A DNA stretch of 41,266 nucleotides from Roridomyces roridus (taxonomy: Eukaryota; Basidiomycota; Agaricomycetes; Agaricales; Mycenaceae): assembly GCA_029378245.1 (NCBI GenBank), contig JARKIF010000253.1:1-41266 (forward strand). Direction: 5' to 3'. Below are positions 1-10,977 of the stretch, piece by piece (within the stretch, counting starts at the first letter, position 1; the number at the start of each line of letters is the position of its first letter). The translations under genes were made by a program, and so were the position numbers. The notes below the pieces were generated by a model. That model saw only the letters and a program-made list of their open reading frames with translations, did no database searches and was not told where the DNA came from.

Positions 1-1407
1 GCACATAGCGTTTAACAGAAACTTACTCGAAAGCGGCACAGCGGCTTCATCATTGCCCTTGTATCTCCATTTCAGCACGGCAAGAGGCTGATCCATCGGG
101 AAAGTCTTTGAAGGGTCGCGAAGCTTGATCTCCTTGGCCTCACCGCGGCTGGCCTTCATGTCGAATTTGGCAACTTGCGGGTGCTGCTTGAATTGCAGCC
201 CCGACGCGAGCGAGTTGGAATCGCTGGCCGGCAGAGAGTGAGCGAGATGCGCGTCTGGGAAGCGTCGGAGATGCGCAGCTCCATGTCACCCTTGAGCTCA
301 ATGTCCTTGTCCAAGCCGCCGTCCCGGAGAAGTGAGCAGGTGATTTGCTCCGTATATGACATGAATGCTCTGCTGTTCACCTCAGGCACGTTACCTCTGT
401 TTGAAGCAGCAGCCTTGGCAGGAGGAGGGTTGGCAGCGACAGACGGCGTCGAGGCTCCGAAGGGAGGCCGATGCCTGAAGCGACGTAGTCACCACCGAGA
501 GCATCAATGAGTTCCGCCTTTTTGTCTTCTTGGAGCTGGCCGAGTTTCATGCCCGTTGCCTTTGAACGCGGGAGTACCTTGCGGTGTATCGGAGTTCCAA
601 ATATTCGACGCGCAGAAGGCGGCCGTCGGGGGGTTGTACGAGTGTCGAACGGGAGAATTCCAGTAATTCCACCACCGTAGCCAGAGGAACTGAAGCTAGG
701 GCCCACCGCTAGCAGGCACGCCGTTGCTGCTCGCGTCGTTGCATCTCCAAGCTGTTTGGCACGGCGTTTGAGCTCCTCCTTTGCCTCGGCTTCCTTGTTC
801 TACACGCTGATTTGAGCACCCAGGAAAAGAAGCAAAGAGGTATAACTGACCCGCGCAATGATTTCCTGAATCTTCTCCTCGTGACTCTCCATCTCCAACG
901 CGTTGCGAACCTGGACAAGTCCGACGGCGCCTTCGCGGTATCCAAAACCAACAACTTCATCGAACGCGCCCAGGAGTTCAAACGAGCGGGTGATGACTTC
1001 GTGCTCTGCCGCGCTCCGACACATGTCAGATACGACGCGAGCCAGGAGATGCAACGTGTCGATATCCTGCAGGATGTTGGAGGCTTTATTGGTGATGAGA
1101 AGGATGTATAAGTCTCTAGAGGTTGGTAGACGTAGCGAACGTCAGGCGTTTCTATGAGCGTGTGCTGCGTGCTGGACGGCGGAGGAAGCAATTTTGGGAA
1201 AGAAGCGAGGAGGGATTCAATACGAGTTCTAGTCATATCCAGGAATTGGCGGGATATGACGGCTGAGCAGGAATGTGAGGAACTGGTGTCAAGTAGCCAC
1301 GAAATAATTCACCTTTGCCGGCCTTGGTACATATCGAGGCAGCAAGGACGACCTGGGAGGCATATGACTCAGTGTTTGGCGCGCTGTAGCGGCAGAGCAC
1401 CGACCAT
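1..1407 (-). CDS. RET2: Coatomer subunit delta (delta-COP), 3' end outside the window, frame broken
   Basis: Delta-COP is the F-COP subunit of the COPI coat that returns proteins from Golgi to ER. Seen: a start codon at 1407-1405 followed at once by an intron (donor GTCGGT, weak), exon 1352-1313 coding [13 protein letters not shown], then an exon from 1262 with [19 protein letters not shown], matching the delta-COP N-terminus. Further family landmarks follow: [42 protein letters not shown], and the start of the mu-homology domain near 390-30 ([37 protein letters not shown]). A GTAAGT donor at 26-21 starts an intron that runs off the edge. The conserved segments lie in different frames: shifts near 1112, 748, 712, 552, 455 and 233, and probably one more near 600. 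No intron fits at those points. Identity is firm; the frame breaks look like consensus indels, though a decayed copy is not excluded. Confidence 0.87.
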
Positions 1408-1538
1408 CGTGGAGAAGGAAAATGTAAGTAGCTGGCCGTCGTGTCAATTGATGGCGAACAAACAACGCGCACTCTCAAACTCCCTCATCCCAAACGCGTT
1501 CATTATGTCGTGAAATGGGTCGTAAATAATAAGAACAA

Positions 1539-3989
1539 TTATTCCAAAGGCATCTCGGAGACCGTTTCCGACAGCGAGGCCCATGTATTGGCCACATTCT
1601 CCGTAAATTCCTGCTCCTCCCGAGCAAAAGTCTGCACAATCTGCGTGAGGAGCGTGTTTTCCCTATTGTGCAACACCACCCGCAACTCGTGCCATAGACT
1701 ATGCAGAGCTCAGAAACGACCAGATACAATGTGAAAAAGCCTCACCATGCACGGATGAACACCCGTCGACTTAATTGTGCGGCGATGGTCGCCTGGTCTT
1801 TCTCAATCGAGGCAGAGTGACGATCCGCCTCGTCCTGCCATCCTTCCTTCTGGGCCGCCTTGACACTCTCGAGCTTCAACGACGTTGTCTCGACCCGCTG
1901 CTTCAGCCTCTCCACTTGATCAATCGAAAACCGGTCGTTTCGGATCAAGAGATCTTTGAGCGCGACATACAAGTCGCGTTGGCCCTTGATACTTTCCAAG
2001 GTCGTGTCGAAAAGAGTCCTCGTCTGGTAAACCCATTATAATCATCTTTCGGGCACGGTGAATCCAAAGAGCTCACCCGTAGTTCCGAAATCTCCGATTG
2101 CCGCTGTGTATGAGCTGCTACTTGTTGCAAACCGAGCTTGACCCCGGTCGAAAGCTCACAGTCATCTCCCCGCCAGCATTGTTCGTTGACCTCCGCGACC
2201 GCACGAAGTGTGTTTGTCAGTCTCGCCATGTCTCCCTGAGTGTCAGATTCCAGATGGAGTCCAAAAATCGAGTCGAAATTAGATGCAGCGAGAAGAGACG
2301 AAGAAGAGAATATGGGCAAATTGAAGTGAGCTTGGAGGGCACCCGGTCGGAAGGCAGGAGGTGTCCGTACCGCTGCTGCTTCTCGCCGCTTCACAATCCG
2401 CTCGGTGAGAATGCATATTCTCTGCCACTGTTCGATTAGCGGATTTATTCTGCGGCGAAGGGTCCTGGAAAGATACATGAAATGGAGCTCATTAGGCGAG
2501 TAGGCTTGTCTCACGCTAGTTTTTCCTCGAGATCGCTGGGTATGGTCATCTCTTCATTCCGGTCGACCCGTTTGCTGACCGACTCCTCATCCAAAGAAAT
2601 TGGCGTATTCTTGCGCCATAATTCAAAGGAGGGTTCAGTTAAAAACGCAGCAAACAAGGCGTCCTCCTTCATGACAGGATGATTACTGTTAGGACGTTAG
2701 GACTACGAAGAGAACCTTGTCCAAAAACTCACAGCACAAAATTGAGAGCTCTCGTCAAGCCCCGCCTGCGCGAATTTGAGCCAAGCACAGTAAACAATAC
2801 CGCGACTATTCACCTTCGCTGTTCGAGAAAAGAGCTCGTCTCCTACATCCGACGCGTTATTTCGGAAGTAAAAGATCCACAGTCAAGAACGCACCACCTA
2901 TACGCTTCGGCGGCAAAGCAGGGAACAATCGGAATGGGTAACGGCGCATCAAGCACTCCCATACAAACGCAAACTCGGAATATCTTCTGGGCACCGGCGC
3001 ACCTCGCTAGTGATAATTTATACTTTGGACACTTCGCAAGATGGGAACCGTACTCACCGAAGTGGATATCTCATACACAAAATATCGGTTCAAGATGAAT
3101 CCCTGCTGGCCCAAGAGCGTGATCTTCACGCTCTCCTGCTTCGTCCACCAATTCGGAGCAAGTCCGGTTCCCAGAGTCGACGGGGCGGCAACTGGTGGCG
3201 GCGGCGCAGTATCAAAAGCATTGTTCGGAATCCTCGAGTTTGTGTTCCAAGGGTCGTCCGTCGCGTATGAGGGAATAGGCGCATGGATGTCGGTGCTCTT
3301 CTGCCTATTATTGGTCGGGGGCGAATGTGGAGGCGGAGGGTGGCAATCTGCTGAGATCGAGAGAAGGTTCTGGTAGCGTGTTCTGAGAAGAAAGCGCAGC
3401 AACCTGCTCGATGCTGACATCTGAGAATCCTCGTCAGACGCAACATAATGTATGGATGGGGCAGACCTTTCCCGGCCTGAGCCAAAGCGACCAACGCTAG
3501 AGCCACAAAGAACTCGAGTTTAGACACGCGCGGACGGCTGCTCACGAGATTCACAATCTGCAATGCGTCACAGGAGTCGAAGGAGAAGAAAAAAGAAGAA
3601 ACTGACCCGGTCGATAGTCGCAGCTGGCAATGAAGAAGTCCCCAAGACGCGTGAAAGAGAGTTGACCGACACCTCTCCGCTGTTGGTTGGGTCAACCAAT
3701 TGAAAGGACCGGTCATATATTGCGGGCACGGTGGCATCCGCTGGAGGAAATTATCAGCCCCGGGGCTGCGAGCGAGCGAGGGGGACGAGGGCTGACCAAT
3801 GACAGAGCTGAATACAGAGCTCGAGTTGGCGGCAGGCGCGGGGGTGGCAGAAGGACTTGGAGTAGCACTCCACGGGTCGAGGGTATCGTATACCGAGGCG
3901 GCGAGAGGATTCTCGTCGACGTAGCTGCCGAATCCGCCATTGGCATTCGCAGAGCCGTATCGAGGCTGGGCTCGGGGGGCGTTGAACAT
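1539..3989 (-). CDS. MVP1: Sorting nexin Mvp1/SNX8-like (EH-like, PX and BAR regions)
   Basis: A sorting nexin expected to bind phosphatidylinositol 3-phosphate on endosomes and act in vacuolar and endosomal sorting. I resolve eleven exons: 3989-3797, 3740-3607, 3557-3467, 3420-3058, 3006-2898, 2842-2814, 2765-2733, 2685-2515, 2464-2077, 2023-1746 and 1698-1539. An EH-like helical region near the N-terminus contains DPTNSGEVSVNSLSRVLG. The PX domain begins at SVKITLLGQQGFILNRY and carries PRRYSEFAFVWECLMRRYPF and LPPKR. The C-terminal half is a helical BAR-type region (INPLIEQWQRICILTERI to FIRACLWHELRVVLHNREN). The exons total 1949 nt; removing one base from each of two homopolymers, C5 at 3317-3321 and T4 at 2828-2831 (minus-strand sense), gives 1947 nt and a continuous 648-residue frame. 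Both runs lie exactly where conserved sequence changes frame. Confidence 0.87.
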
Positions 3990-4100
3990 TGTAAAGCTCA
4001 ACAAGCGACGGCCGGATGTGATCGGTAGCCTCGTGCGATAAATAATGGGTATTGAGCGTTCCCAAGTCCTTAAAGCTATATACAACAACGACGACGCTGG

Positions 4101-6837
4101 CTACACTACTTCTGCGGTGACCTTTGCGGCAAAGTGCAAGGTCCATGTCGAAAGCAAACGCCGGGCGTTGACCTGCTCTCCGGTCAATCTACACACAAGA
4201 AAATTCAGCAGTTTTCTCAACACAAGGGGACTAGAACATACCCAGGTGTGCCATACGTCAATGGCGCAAAGAAAAGCAGGACAACCAACATGGCCACAGA
4301 GAAACCGACGAAAATTATCGGCGCTTTGATCCCAAGGTCGGCGTACTGCTTCGGGTGGGCGCGGGTGCTCGGACCGCGGACAGAGACTGGGTAGTTCACC
4401 GTCTCAGAGAGGATGAAGCTGAAAACCGACCCAGCGATCATGGCGGACGCGAGGTGGGAGGGAAGATAGTGATGGATGAAGAGCTGACGGCTCATCAAGA
4501 AGAATGGAGCGTAGTGTACACCCCAGACAAGCATGAAGAACCCTGTAGAGTTCCACAGGCGGTTGCGGACGGGGTCAGGAATGGGATCCAGTCCGCGACG
4601 ACGGGCCAAGAGGTCGGCGCCGAGGATACCGACGTAGATGGACAGTGAAATCACACATGTCCACCAGCCGACGATGTTGCCAATGAGATAAATCTGTTTC
4701 TGCGAGTCGTTCTCCGTCCAGAAGCTGATGCCACTGAGCAAAAACGGCCAGTTGATCGGACTGCTGGCATATGGGTGCGAGGCCGTCAATCCAGCGTTGT
4801 GCTGCAACATCAACAGCTGAAGTTCGCCAAACTTGCGGAAAAAGTTCATGCTCTTTGGCTTCTTGGGCTCCACGTGATCCTCCGTCCGGTTTTTGAAATC
4901 CTCGTCCTCTGTCCAGCCATGAATGTCAAGGAAAGAAAGCGGACGAGGAACGTACCCGAGTCGATGATATCTTGGATAAACCAGGTTGCACTCTTCTCTG
5001 TCGCACCCTTGTTACCATTGATCTCCTGCTGCTTGAACGCCCACTCGGGAAGTTGCTTGGTGTGAGTCCACAGTGCAACTCTGGTAGAGCCGTGGATAAG
5101 CTTGAAGTGACCAGATTTGCTTTTCACTACATCGCCGTCGTGGCCTTCATTGATGTTGATGTAGAAAAGAGTATCGTTGTGTCGGCTGTGGTCATCCTTT
5201 GGCCATGTCGTGAATTCCTGATTGGTCGGCATGAGAGGCGAGGCCACGTCGTGTGTAAGCAAGTATGATTGGGTGTTGACGTGCAGCAGCTGGATAACGT
5301 CGCCGTGGCGCACATATCGTCCGCGTCCCGCTTCAGGCAGTGCCTTTGTGGGGATAATCTGCCAGTTGTTGTTGGTGTCGTTGTGGCCGTAACCGGTCAC
5401 CTGTTGGCCTGGAAGGGAATGAAGATGGAAGCGAAGAATGATGACAAGCACGGACCTTGACTGCTAATGCGGCCGTCCTCGTATTTGAGAGGATACCTTT
5501 CAATGTGCGAATGCAAAAAGACTTTGGTATCCTTGTGGCGAAGAGTAACGGTGTCCAAGTACTTGATCTCTAGTGGGAACCGTCAGCGGGCATCCCCCAG
5601 ATACGGTCGGCGAACACACCTTGGCTATTCAGCAACATTTCATTGCCAGAAAGGGTCTCCTGGAACGCCGGTGACATGAAGGTATCTCCAGGCCCAGATT
5701 TGGTGAGGACCGCAAAGTGGACATAGAAGAAGGAGAGATAGATGATGAAAGGGACGAGGATTAGACCAATGGCACGCGCGGTAAAGTGGCGCCAAAAGTA
5801 TTCCTGTACGAATGTTCAACGACGCGGGTTGATGTAGCAAAGGAGATATGAACCATGGTGTGCCCTTCCTTCTTGACGTCGAGAATATCCCATAGATCAA
5901 TGAGGACGGCGATACCAATGGTGGCCACAGTAAGGATGCCATTGACTTTGGAGCCCCACGTGCAAGCCATGAAGGCGCCGGTGAGGGTGAGCCATGTCCA
6001 CCATTCAGTAGAGAATGGCAGATAACGGAGCTTCTTGAAGCGGATGTAGGAATACATGGTAAGAGACAGGAAGAAAATGAGGGTTGCATCCAGCAGAATG
6101 AGACGGGATTGAGCGATGTGTGCGTTGTCTAAGGGAAATCAGACTAGGAAAGATGAAAGAAAACAGCAGACACACCGAACAAGATTATCGAGGCCGAAAA
6201 GGCAGCAATAACGGTGGAGTAACCGCTCTCCTTCATGATCGCGTACACAACCGGGACCGTTAAACTGCCCAAGATGGCAGGAAGGGCGCGCATGCCGACG
6301 TATGGGACATGGTTGTCGGTGTAGCTGTCGCCGATGTTCTCGAATAGGAACTTGCCGTCAAAGCCAACAAACCAGCCGGCGAGGCCAAACAAGAGTTTCG
6401 CGAATGGAGGGTGGACATCGAAGTAGTATTCGCGCGAAATATAGTGGGCTGCAAACTTGCCAAAGTGGACTTCATCGAATCTGGATTGTAGAATTGAGAT
6501 GGGCGGGAACACGAGAGTAGAAAAGCGGCCACGCACACCACCTGGTCCGGCTGGTTGATTTTGTAGAAACGGAGCGCAAACGCGAGAGCGGTGAGGACAG
6601 AGACGACGATGAAGCTAGCTCTCCTCGTCTCTAGTAGTTTTTCGACGGGGTGTCGCCTTCTCTACATTGTGACCGTTAAAACAAGCGCGTAGTGGGTGCA
6701 ACATGAGGACGCACAGGGTTCTGATACACCTCGCCTACATGGTCTTCCTGGTGAAGACGGGAATCGTCTATATCTTGTGTCGGCACTGCGACTTGTCGTT
6801 GGCGTAGACGCGGCGCCTGGGGGCTTTTGCTCGCCAT
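4101..6837 (-). CDS. PMT4: Dolichyl-phosphate-mannose--protein O-mannosyltransferase, Pmt4/POMT1 type
   Basis: A multi-pass ER membrane enzyme that moves mannose from dolichyl-phosphate-mannose to Ser/Thr of secretory proteins. About eight exons are visible. The N-terminal catalytic part has the acidic loop FDEVHFGKFAAHYISREYY followed by DVHPPFAKLL. Next come membrane segments (NAHIAQSRLILLDATL region), a lumenal MIR region (VRHGDVIQLLHVNTQSYLLT; VALWTHTKQLPEWAFKQQE) and C-terminal membrane helices with RQLFIHHYLPSHLASAM. The C-terminus, PLTYGTPGL to FAAKVTAEVV, ends at TAG 4103-4101. The MIR region and the LTYG tail fit the Pmt4/POMT1 branch better than Pmt1 or Pmt2. Two apparent +1 shifts sit in the first exon: an A4 run on the plus strand at 6678-6681, and near 6617-6622, just before the first membrane helix (ASFIVVSVLTALAFALRFY). 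The rest reads cleanly after intron removal. Confidence 0.88.
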
Positions 6838-7386
6838 ACGTGGTGGCCAGAAGTGAGATTTACAGCTGTTGATGTAAAGCACGGAAGCAATCGCACTTTA
6901 GGCACGGACTCAACACGGACTAAACACGGACTTGTTTACGTCGTGGGCAGCTGTAATAGGTCAGCTACATTCGAGGCGGAGTCGAACAACTTACAAGTCG
7001 ACCGAATATTATTATTTAGCGGGGTCATCGTCTCTATCCTGGCCCTTTGCGCAACTATTTCGAGTTTTACTCGGAAAAAATGCATGTAAATGAGTGTACG
7101 TATTACACGAGTTCGAAACAAAAGGGAAAACAGAAAGACAACTCGTACAGGATGAGAAATATATACGAAATATATAGTAGCGCGTAGCCCGAACCCGATA
7201 TGAAACTCACAAATGTTTTTTTCTCCTCAATCCCGGGCAACCCAGTCCGTACTCCGAGAGACCAGCTCGATCGAGTTGTCTGTTGTCCAGAACAGGCGCT
7301 CAGTCGCGCTCCGTCCCGTCCAACTCTTTTGGTCTCGCAATATCATCGCCTACGCATTCTTGTTAGCAACACACTAAAATAGAAGA
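6838..7386. promoter_or_regulatory. Intergenic region upstream of PMT4
   Basis: A 549-bp gap between the PMT4 start and the stop of the next minus-strand gene. It should hold the PMT4 promoter and the 3' end of the RING/PH/vWA gene. An 11-bp tandem repeat lies at 6903-6935, and AT-rich patches (atatatac, atatatag) at 7155-7180. I recognise no conserved ORF in it. Confidence 0.5.
6903..6935. repeat. Three tandem copies of an 11-bp unit
   Basis: CACGGACTCAA, CACGGACTAAA and CACGGACTTGT follow one another without a gap, sharing the core CACGGACT. They lie 66-98 bp upstream of the PMT4 start codon, a plausible place for a promoter element, but no known factor site is claimed. Confidence 0.75.
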
Positions 7387-10300
7387 CTAAATCCGCACCT
7401 GTTGCGCCCCAAAATTGCGCTGGTCGTGTGCGAACAAATCAACATTCTCGTCGAGCGCTTCGCTCAGGATGGCCAGGTCCTGTAACATGGCCTGCATCGC
7501 CCGCACAGCTGCAAGGGTGAGCAACTCCCTTCGGTTCCGTGTCGTCGCCCCAGTTCCGTTGTAGTTGGGATTTGGCGGCGGTAGAGAACGGCTGATCGTC
7601 TGCAGCACAGTATGCAGAATCCGCTTCGTCTCGCCCAGGATCTTCTGCGCCTGCGGGAAATTGCGTCGACTGACGAGCACGAGAGCTCTTGTGATCATGT
7701 CACTTGCGAGCAGCTCCATTCGCCGGCGAACGATCACGGGGTCAGATGACGCCGATGGTTGCCGCGGAACGCCACTTTGTGCGGGTAGCAGTGTGACAGT
7801 GAGGAGAACGGGGTGAGCCAAGCGGCTGACGTGTTTTCCCGCTGCTGGGTCAAAGAACGCGCCGTCAACCTCGACAACGGGCACCTCGTCGATCATGCGG
7901 TCCATCATCCCGTCCGCAAAGTCGGGCGAGTCGTCAATCGCCAGGGAGTCGAGACCCATGCTGGCAACAAATTGGTCCGTCGCGTTGAGTGTTCGCCCAT
8001 GCGACCCCCGCCCGCCATGTTGTTGTTGCCGCGCGGCCGCCATCTTGGCCTGCATGTCGCTGTTGTCCAGCTCAAGCTCGATGAGCATTTCTTTCCGCTC
8101 TCCATACCGCAGCTCCCCAACCTCCACGTCCACATTCTGACCATCACTGGCAAGGATCGAGCTTGGTCCACCACTGACCTTGCGGATGCGGAAACGCAAT
8201 CCGTCGACCACCTTCATGTGGAGCTTCATCCCCAACAGTCCAATCGACATCATACCACCAATGCAACCCGCAACGCAGTCCCGCAGATCGTACCAGTCCT
8301 TGACGAATGTGTATGTGCCGCTCGTGTGATTGGACATCAGCCACAGTGATGCCGGATCATGCGAGCGACCGTAGCCGAAAGAGTGGATGGGCACGTTCGC
8401 GGCCTCGGCACGCGCAAGAACGAGGTCCATTTGTGCCCGCCGTGTCGAATCAGACGCATCAGAGACGAGCACCATCCCCGAGACGGGATTCTTGGCTTTC
8501 CGTTGCAGAACGACATCCAGACCATGATTGACAGCCGTGACCACGTCCGTCTTCTCGTCTTTGCTCCCTCGCACCAAGAACTCGTCCTGCTGTTCGTCAA
8601 TCCGTGCCCCGACCTCATCAATGAATTTCTGGAGCCGTTTTCGGCTGATGGTTTTGCCGACGTATAGGAAAGGCGTCCTCCGCACGCGGCCACTGGGCCC
8701 GACCTCGAATGTAACGAGACTCAGCCGGTCCTTGTTCGATAGCGAAGCAAGGATAAAGTCCAATGTAGCCTTGATGACGCGGACTTTGAGGGCTGCGGTA
8801 GATGGAACGGCCCCAGGCGGAGGAAGGGACACGACGAGAATGAGGTCCAGTGGTGGATGCGGCAGCGGGGTAAGGCTGTTGCTTGGCCCGGCAGATGTGT
8901 ACGGGGTGACGAGCCCAGTCGGGCTGTCATACCCACCCATCTCGTCGTCCTCCCCGAGAGGAGTCAACTTGTTCCCATGCTGTTGCCCGTAGTGACTGCC
9001 ACCTCGCTGAGCCATGCTCCCATGGCTCGTTGAGCTGCTCATCGTGCTTCGCGACGATCCATTCAACAGACTGCTGTCGGCAGTACTTGCGGTCGTTGCA
9101 CTCCCTCCGGAAAGCATCCGCATCGCCTTGGAGTTGCCACCAAACTCCTCCATGTCGAGCGGGCGCTCTTGTTCCTGTTCAGTCGCGTGCTGCGCCTGGG
9201 AGCGGTCAACAAGGCCCTGGATCTTGCTCCTCCAAGCCTCAAGGGAGGTGCGCTCCTTGAAAATGAGGATGAAGCTCGCCAGCTCGTCCTCCATATCGAT
9301 AGTGAGGCTCATCTCGCCGGCCGACGAGGAAGCGGTGACATGTTTGATATGGCGAACGTAGATGCGACCGCGGAGACGCAAGACACCACGCGGCGTGGCA
9401 GAAGATGTGGAAGGTGCCTCGCTGATACCCGACGCGTTAGACAATAGCCGCCCGAGCGATCGTTTCCGCTCTTCCGCAACACAAATGAGTGCCTCTTTGA
9501 AGAGATAGACGTAAAAGTCGCGGACGACAGCGTCACGGCGGACACCAAGAAGATCGTACATTTGAAGGTTGCCCAAATCGGACATGGGATGGCCTTTCCA
9601 GTCGATGATGCGGTTGCGCAGATCTTCGGTGATCGCCGCGAATGGGGACTCCCCTTCTGGCGAGTAATCATGACCGTGTGATGAACCGTATTGAGGAGGG
9701 GAGCGATCTCCCGAGTCGTTGTGGCGACGACGGGTTGACTCGGGGCGGGGACTGGAACGGCCAGAGCGCGGCTGGTTGTTGGTACGTGCAAAGTTGTCAG
9801 ACATAACAGGTCCGGGAACGGGGCCATTAGTGATTCGTTTGCCTGGTAGTTCGATGACGACGATGCAGGTCAGTGGTTGGTTGGCGTCGGCGGAGCGGGT
9901 GAGAGAAGAGAACTCTGGCCGGACTTGAATGGAAGGAGCGACAACGTATTGGGTGTGGTCGCTGCCCGAAGGATGTGACTTGACGCTGGAGGCATGCTCG
10001 AGAGGGTCGTCCTCATTAGGATCGTACGGACGAGGGTTCGAGTTGGCCCGACCGGTACGAGTGGCTGTGGGAGTATCGCGGCCGGGATAGAGGGCACCTG
10101 CATTGCGCTCGCCCATGCCTGTAAGGGCAGCAAGCTCTAGTAGATTGTGAGAAGTGGCTCCATTAGAGTGGACTGCGACGGACTGTTTGATTTTCCCGAG
10201 TCGCCATCGCCAACTTTCATCGGACGGCGACAGACACCACATACGCCAAGATTTGACTTGCGTGGGACGGTCGAGCGGGCCTGGGATGGCGGGGGTCCAT

Positions 10301-10704
10301 AGACGGCGGTGAAACATGCCTACAGAGGACAGATTGAGTGATGGATATGAGAGCGAAAGTTAGGGACGAACTTCGTGTAGCGCATGGCCGCATTCAGGGA
10401 CAATATGGGGCTTCTCGCCAGGAAGGCGAAAGCTGAAACTCAGCGGTTCGAGGCAGACGGGGCACTCTTCTTCGTCCTCTGGGTTCTCCTGAGCGGAGAC
10501 GACGGGAAGGGGAGCGACATGCATCACGGAGTAGGGATGGGCAGTATCACGGTCGCTGCTGGCTGTGGAATAGACGGAACGAAGGGAGGGTGCACGGGAG
10601 CGGTTGAAGACGGCGGAAAGAGAGAAGGAGGGTTGTGGACGAGGTGGTACGGGACGTGGATTTGTGTACGAGGGGCTTCCAACCTGATTCCGATGAAAAC
10701 TCAT
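7387..10704 (-). CDS. RING-H2 / PH / vWA protein, Ste5/Far1-like scaffold candidate
   Basis: Three exons (10704-10372, 10319-10184, 10136-7387; 3219 nt) give a clean 1072-residue protein. A RING-H2 finger lies at about residues 80-145: CPVC, then CGHALHEAC across the first splice, then CGVC, the C3-H2-C3 spacing. The middle holds a PH-like region (MYDLLGVRRDAVVRDFYVY, VCVAEERKRSL-like strands, ending FKERTSLEAWRSKIQGLV). The C-terminal half is a von Willebrand A fold: LDLILVVSLPPPG, KDRLSLVTFEVG, GMVLVSDASDS, IHSFGYGRSHDP. The usual DxSxS metal site is absent from the first strand. RING-H2, PH and vWA in this order is the layout of the yeast mating scaffolds Ste5 and Far1, so a pheromone-MAPK scaffold is a reasonable inference. 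A RING ubiquitin ligase of the vWA class is the alternative. Confidence 0.8.
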
Positions 10705-10977
10705 CGGCGCGGGCGGCGCACGAGAAAAGGAACTGCCTGTCAGATCACAGAAAGGGACAGATATAACTTTCTCAGTTCCGCGACAAGTCCACCGTGAAGC
10801 CTACTACCATCTATCACCACCCATCTGCAAACACCTTCCGTTGCATCTTCCATCCTTAAATTGCACCCAAACAGATAAATTACTCCCAAAGCATTTCAAA
10901 GAGGACCACTACCACCATGCATCCTTCCCTGTGTCATCTCATCTACTGTGTCCAGATATGTCCCCCAGTCATCCATC

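Noticed and set aside
1..6837. Gene damage by repeat-induced point mutation
   Set aside because: The lesions are single-base indels, often at homopolymers, not runs of C-to-T changes, and the genes are not repeated in the window.
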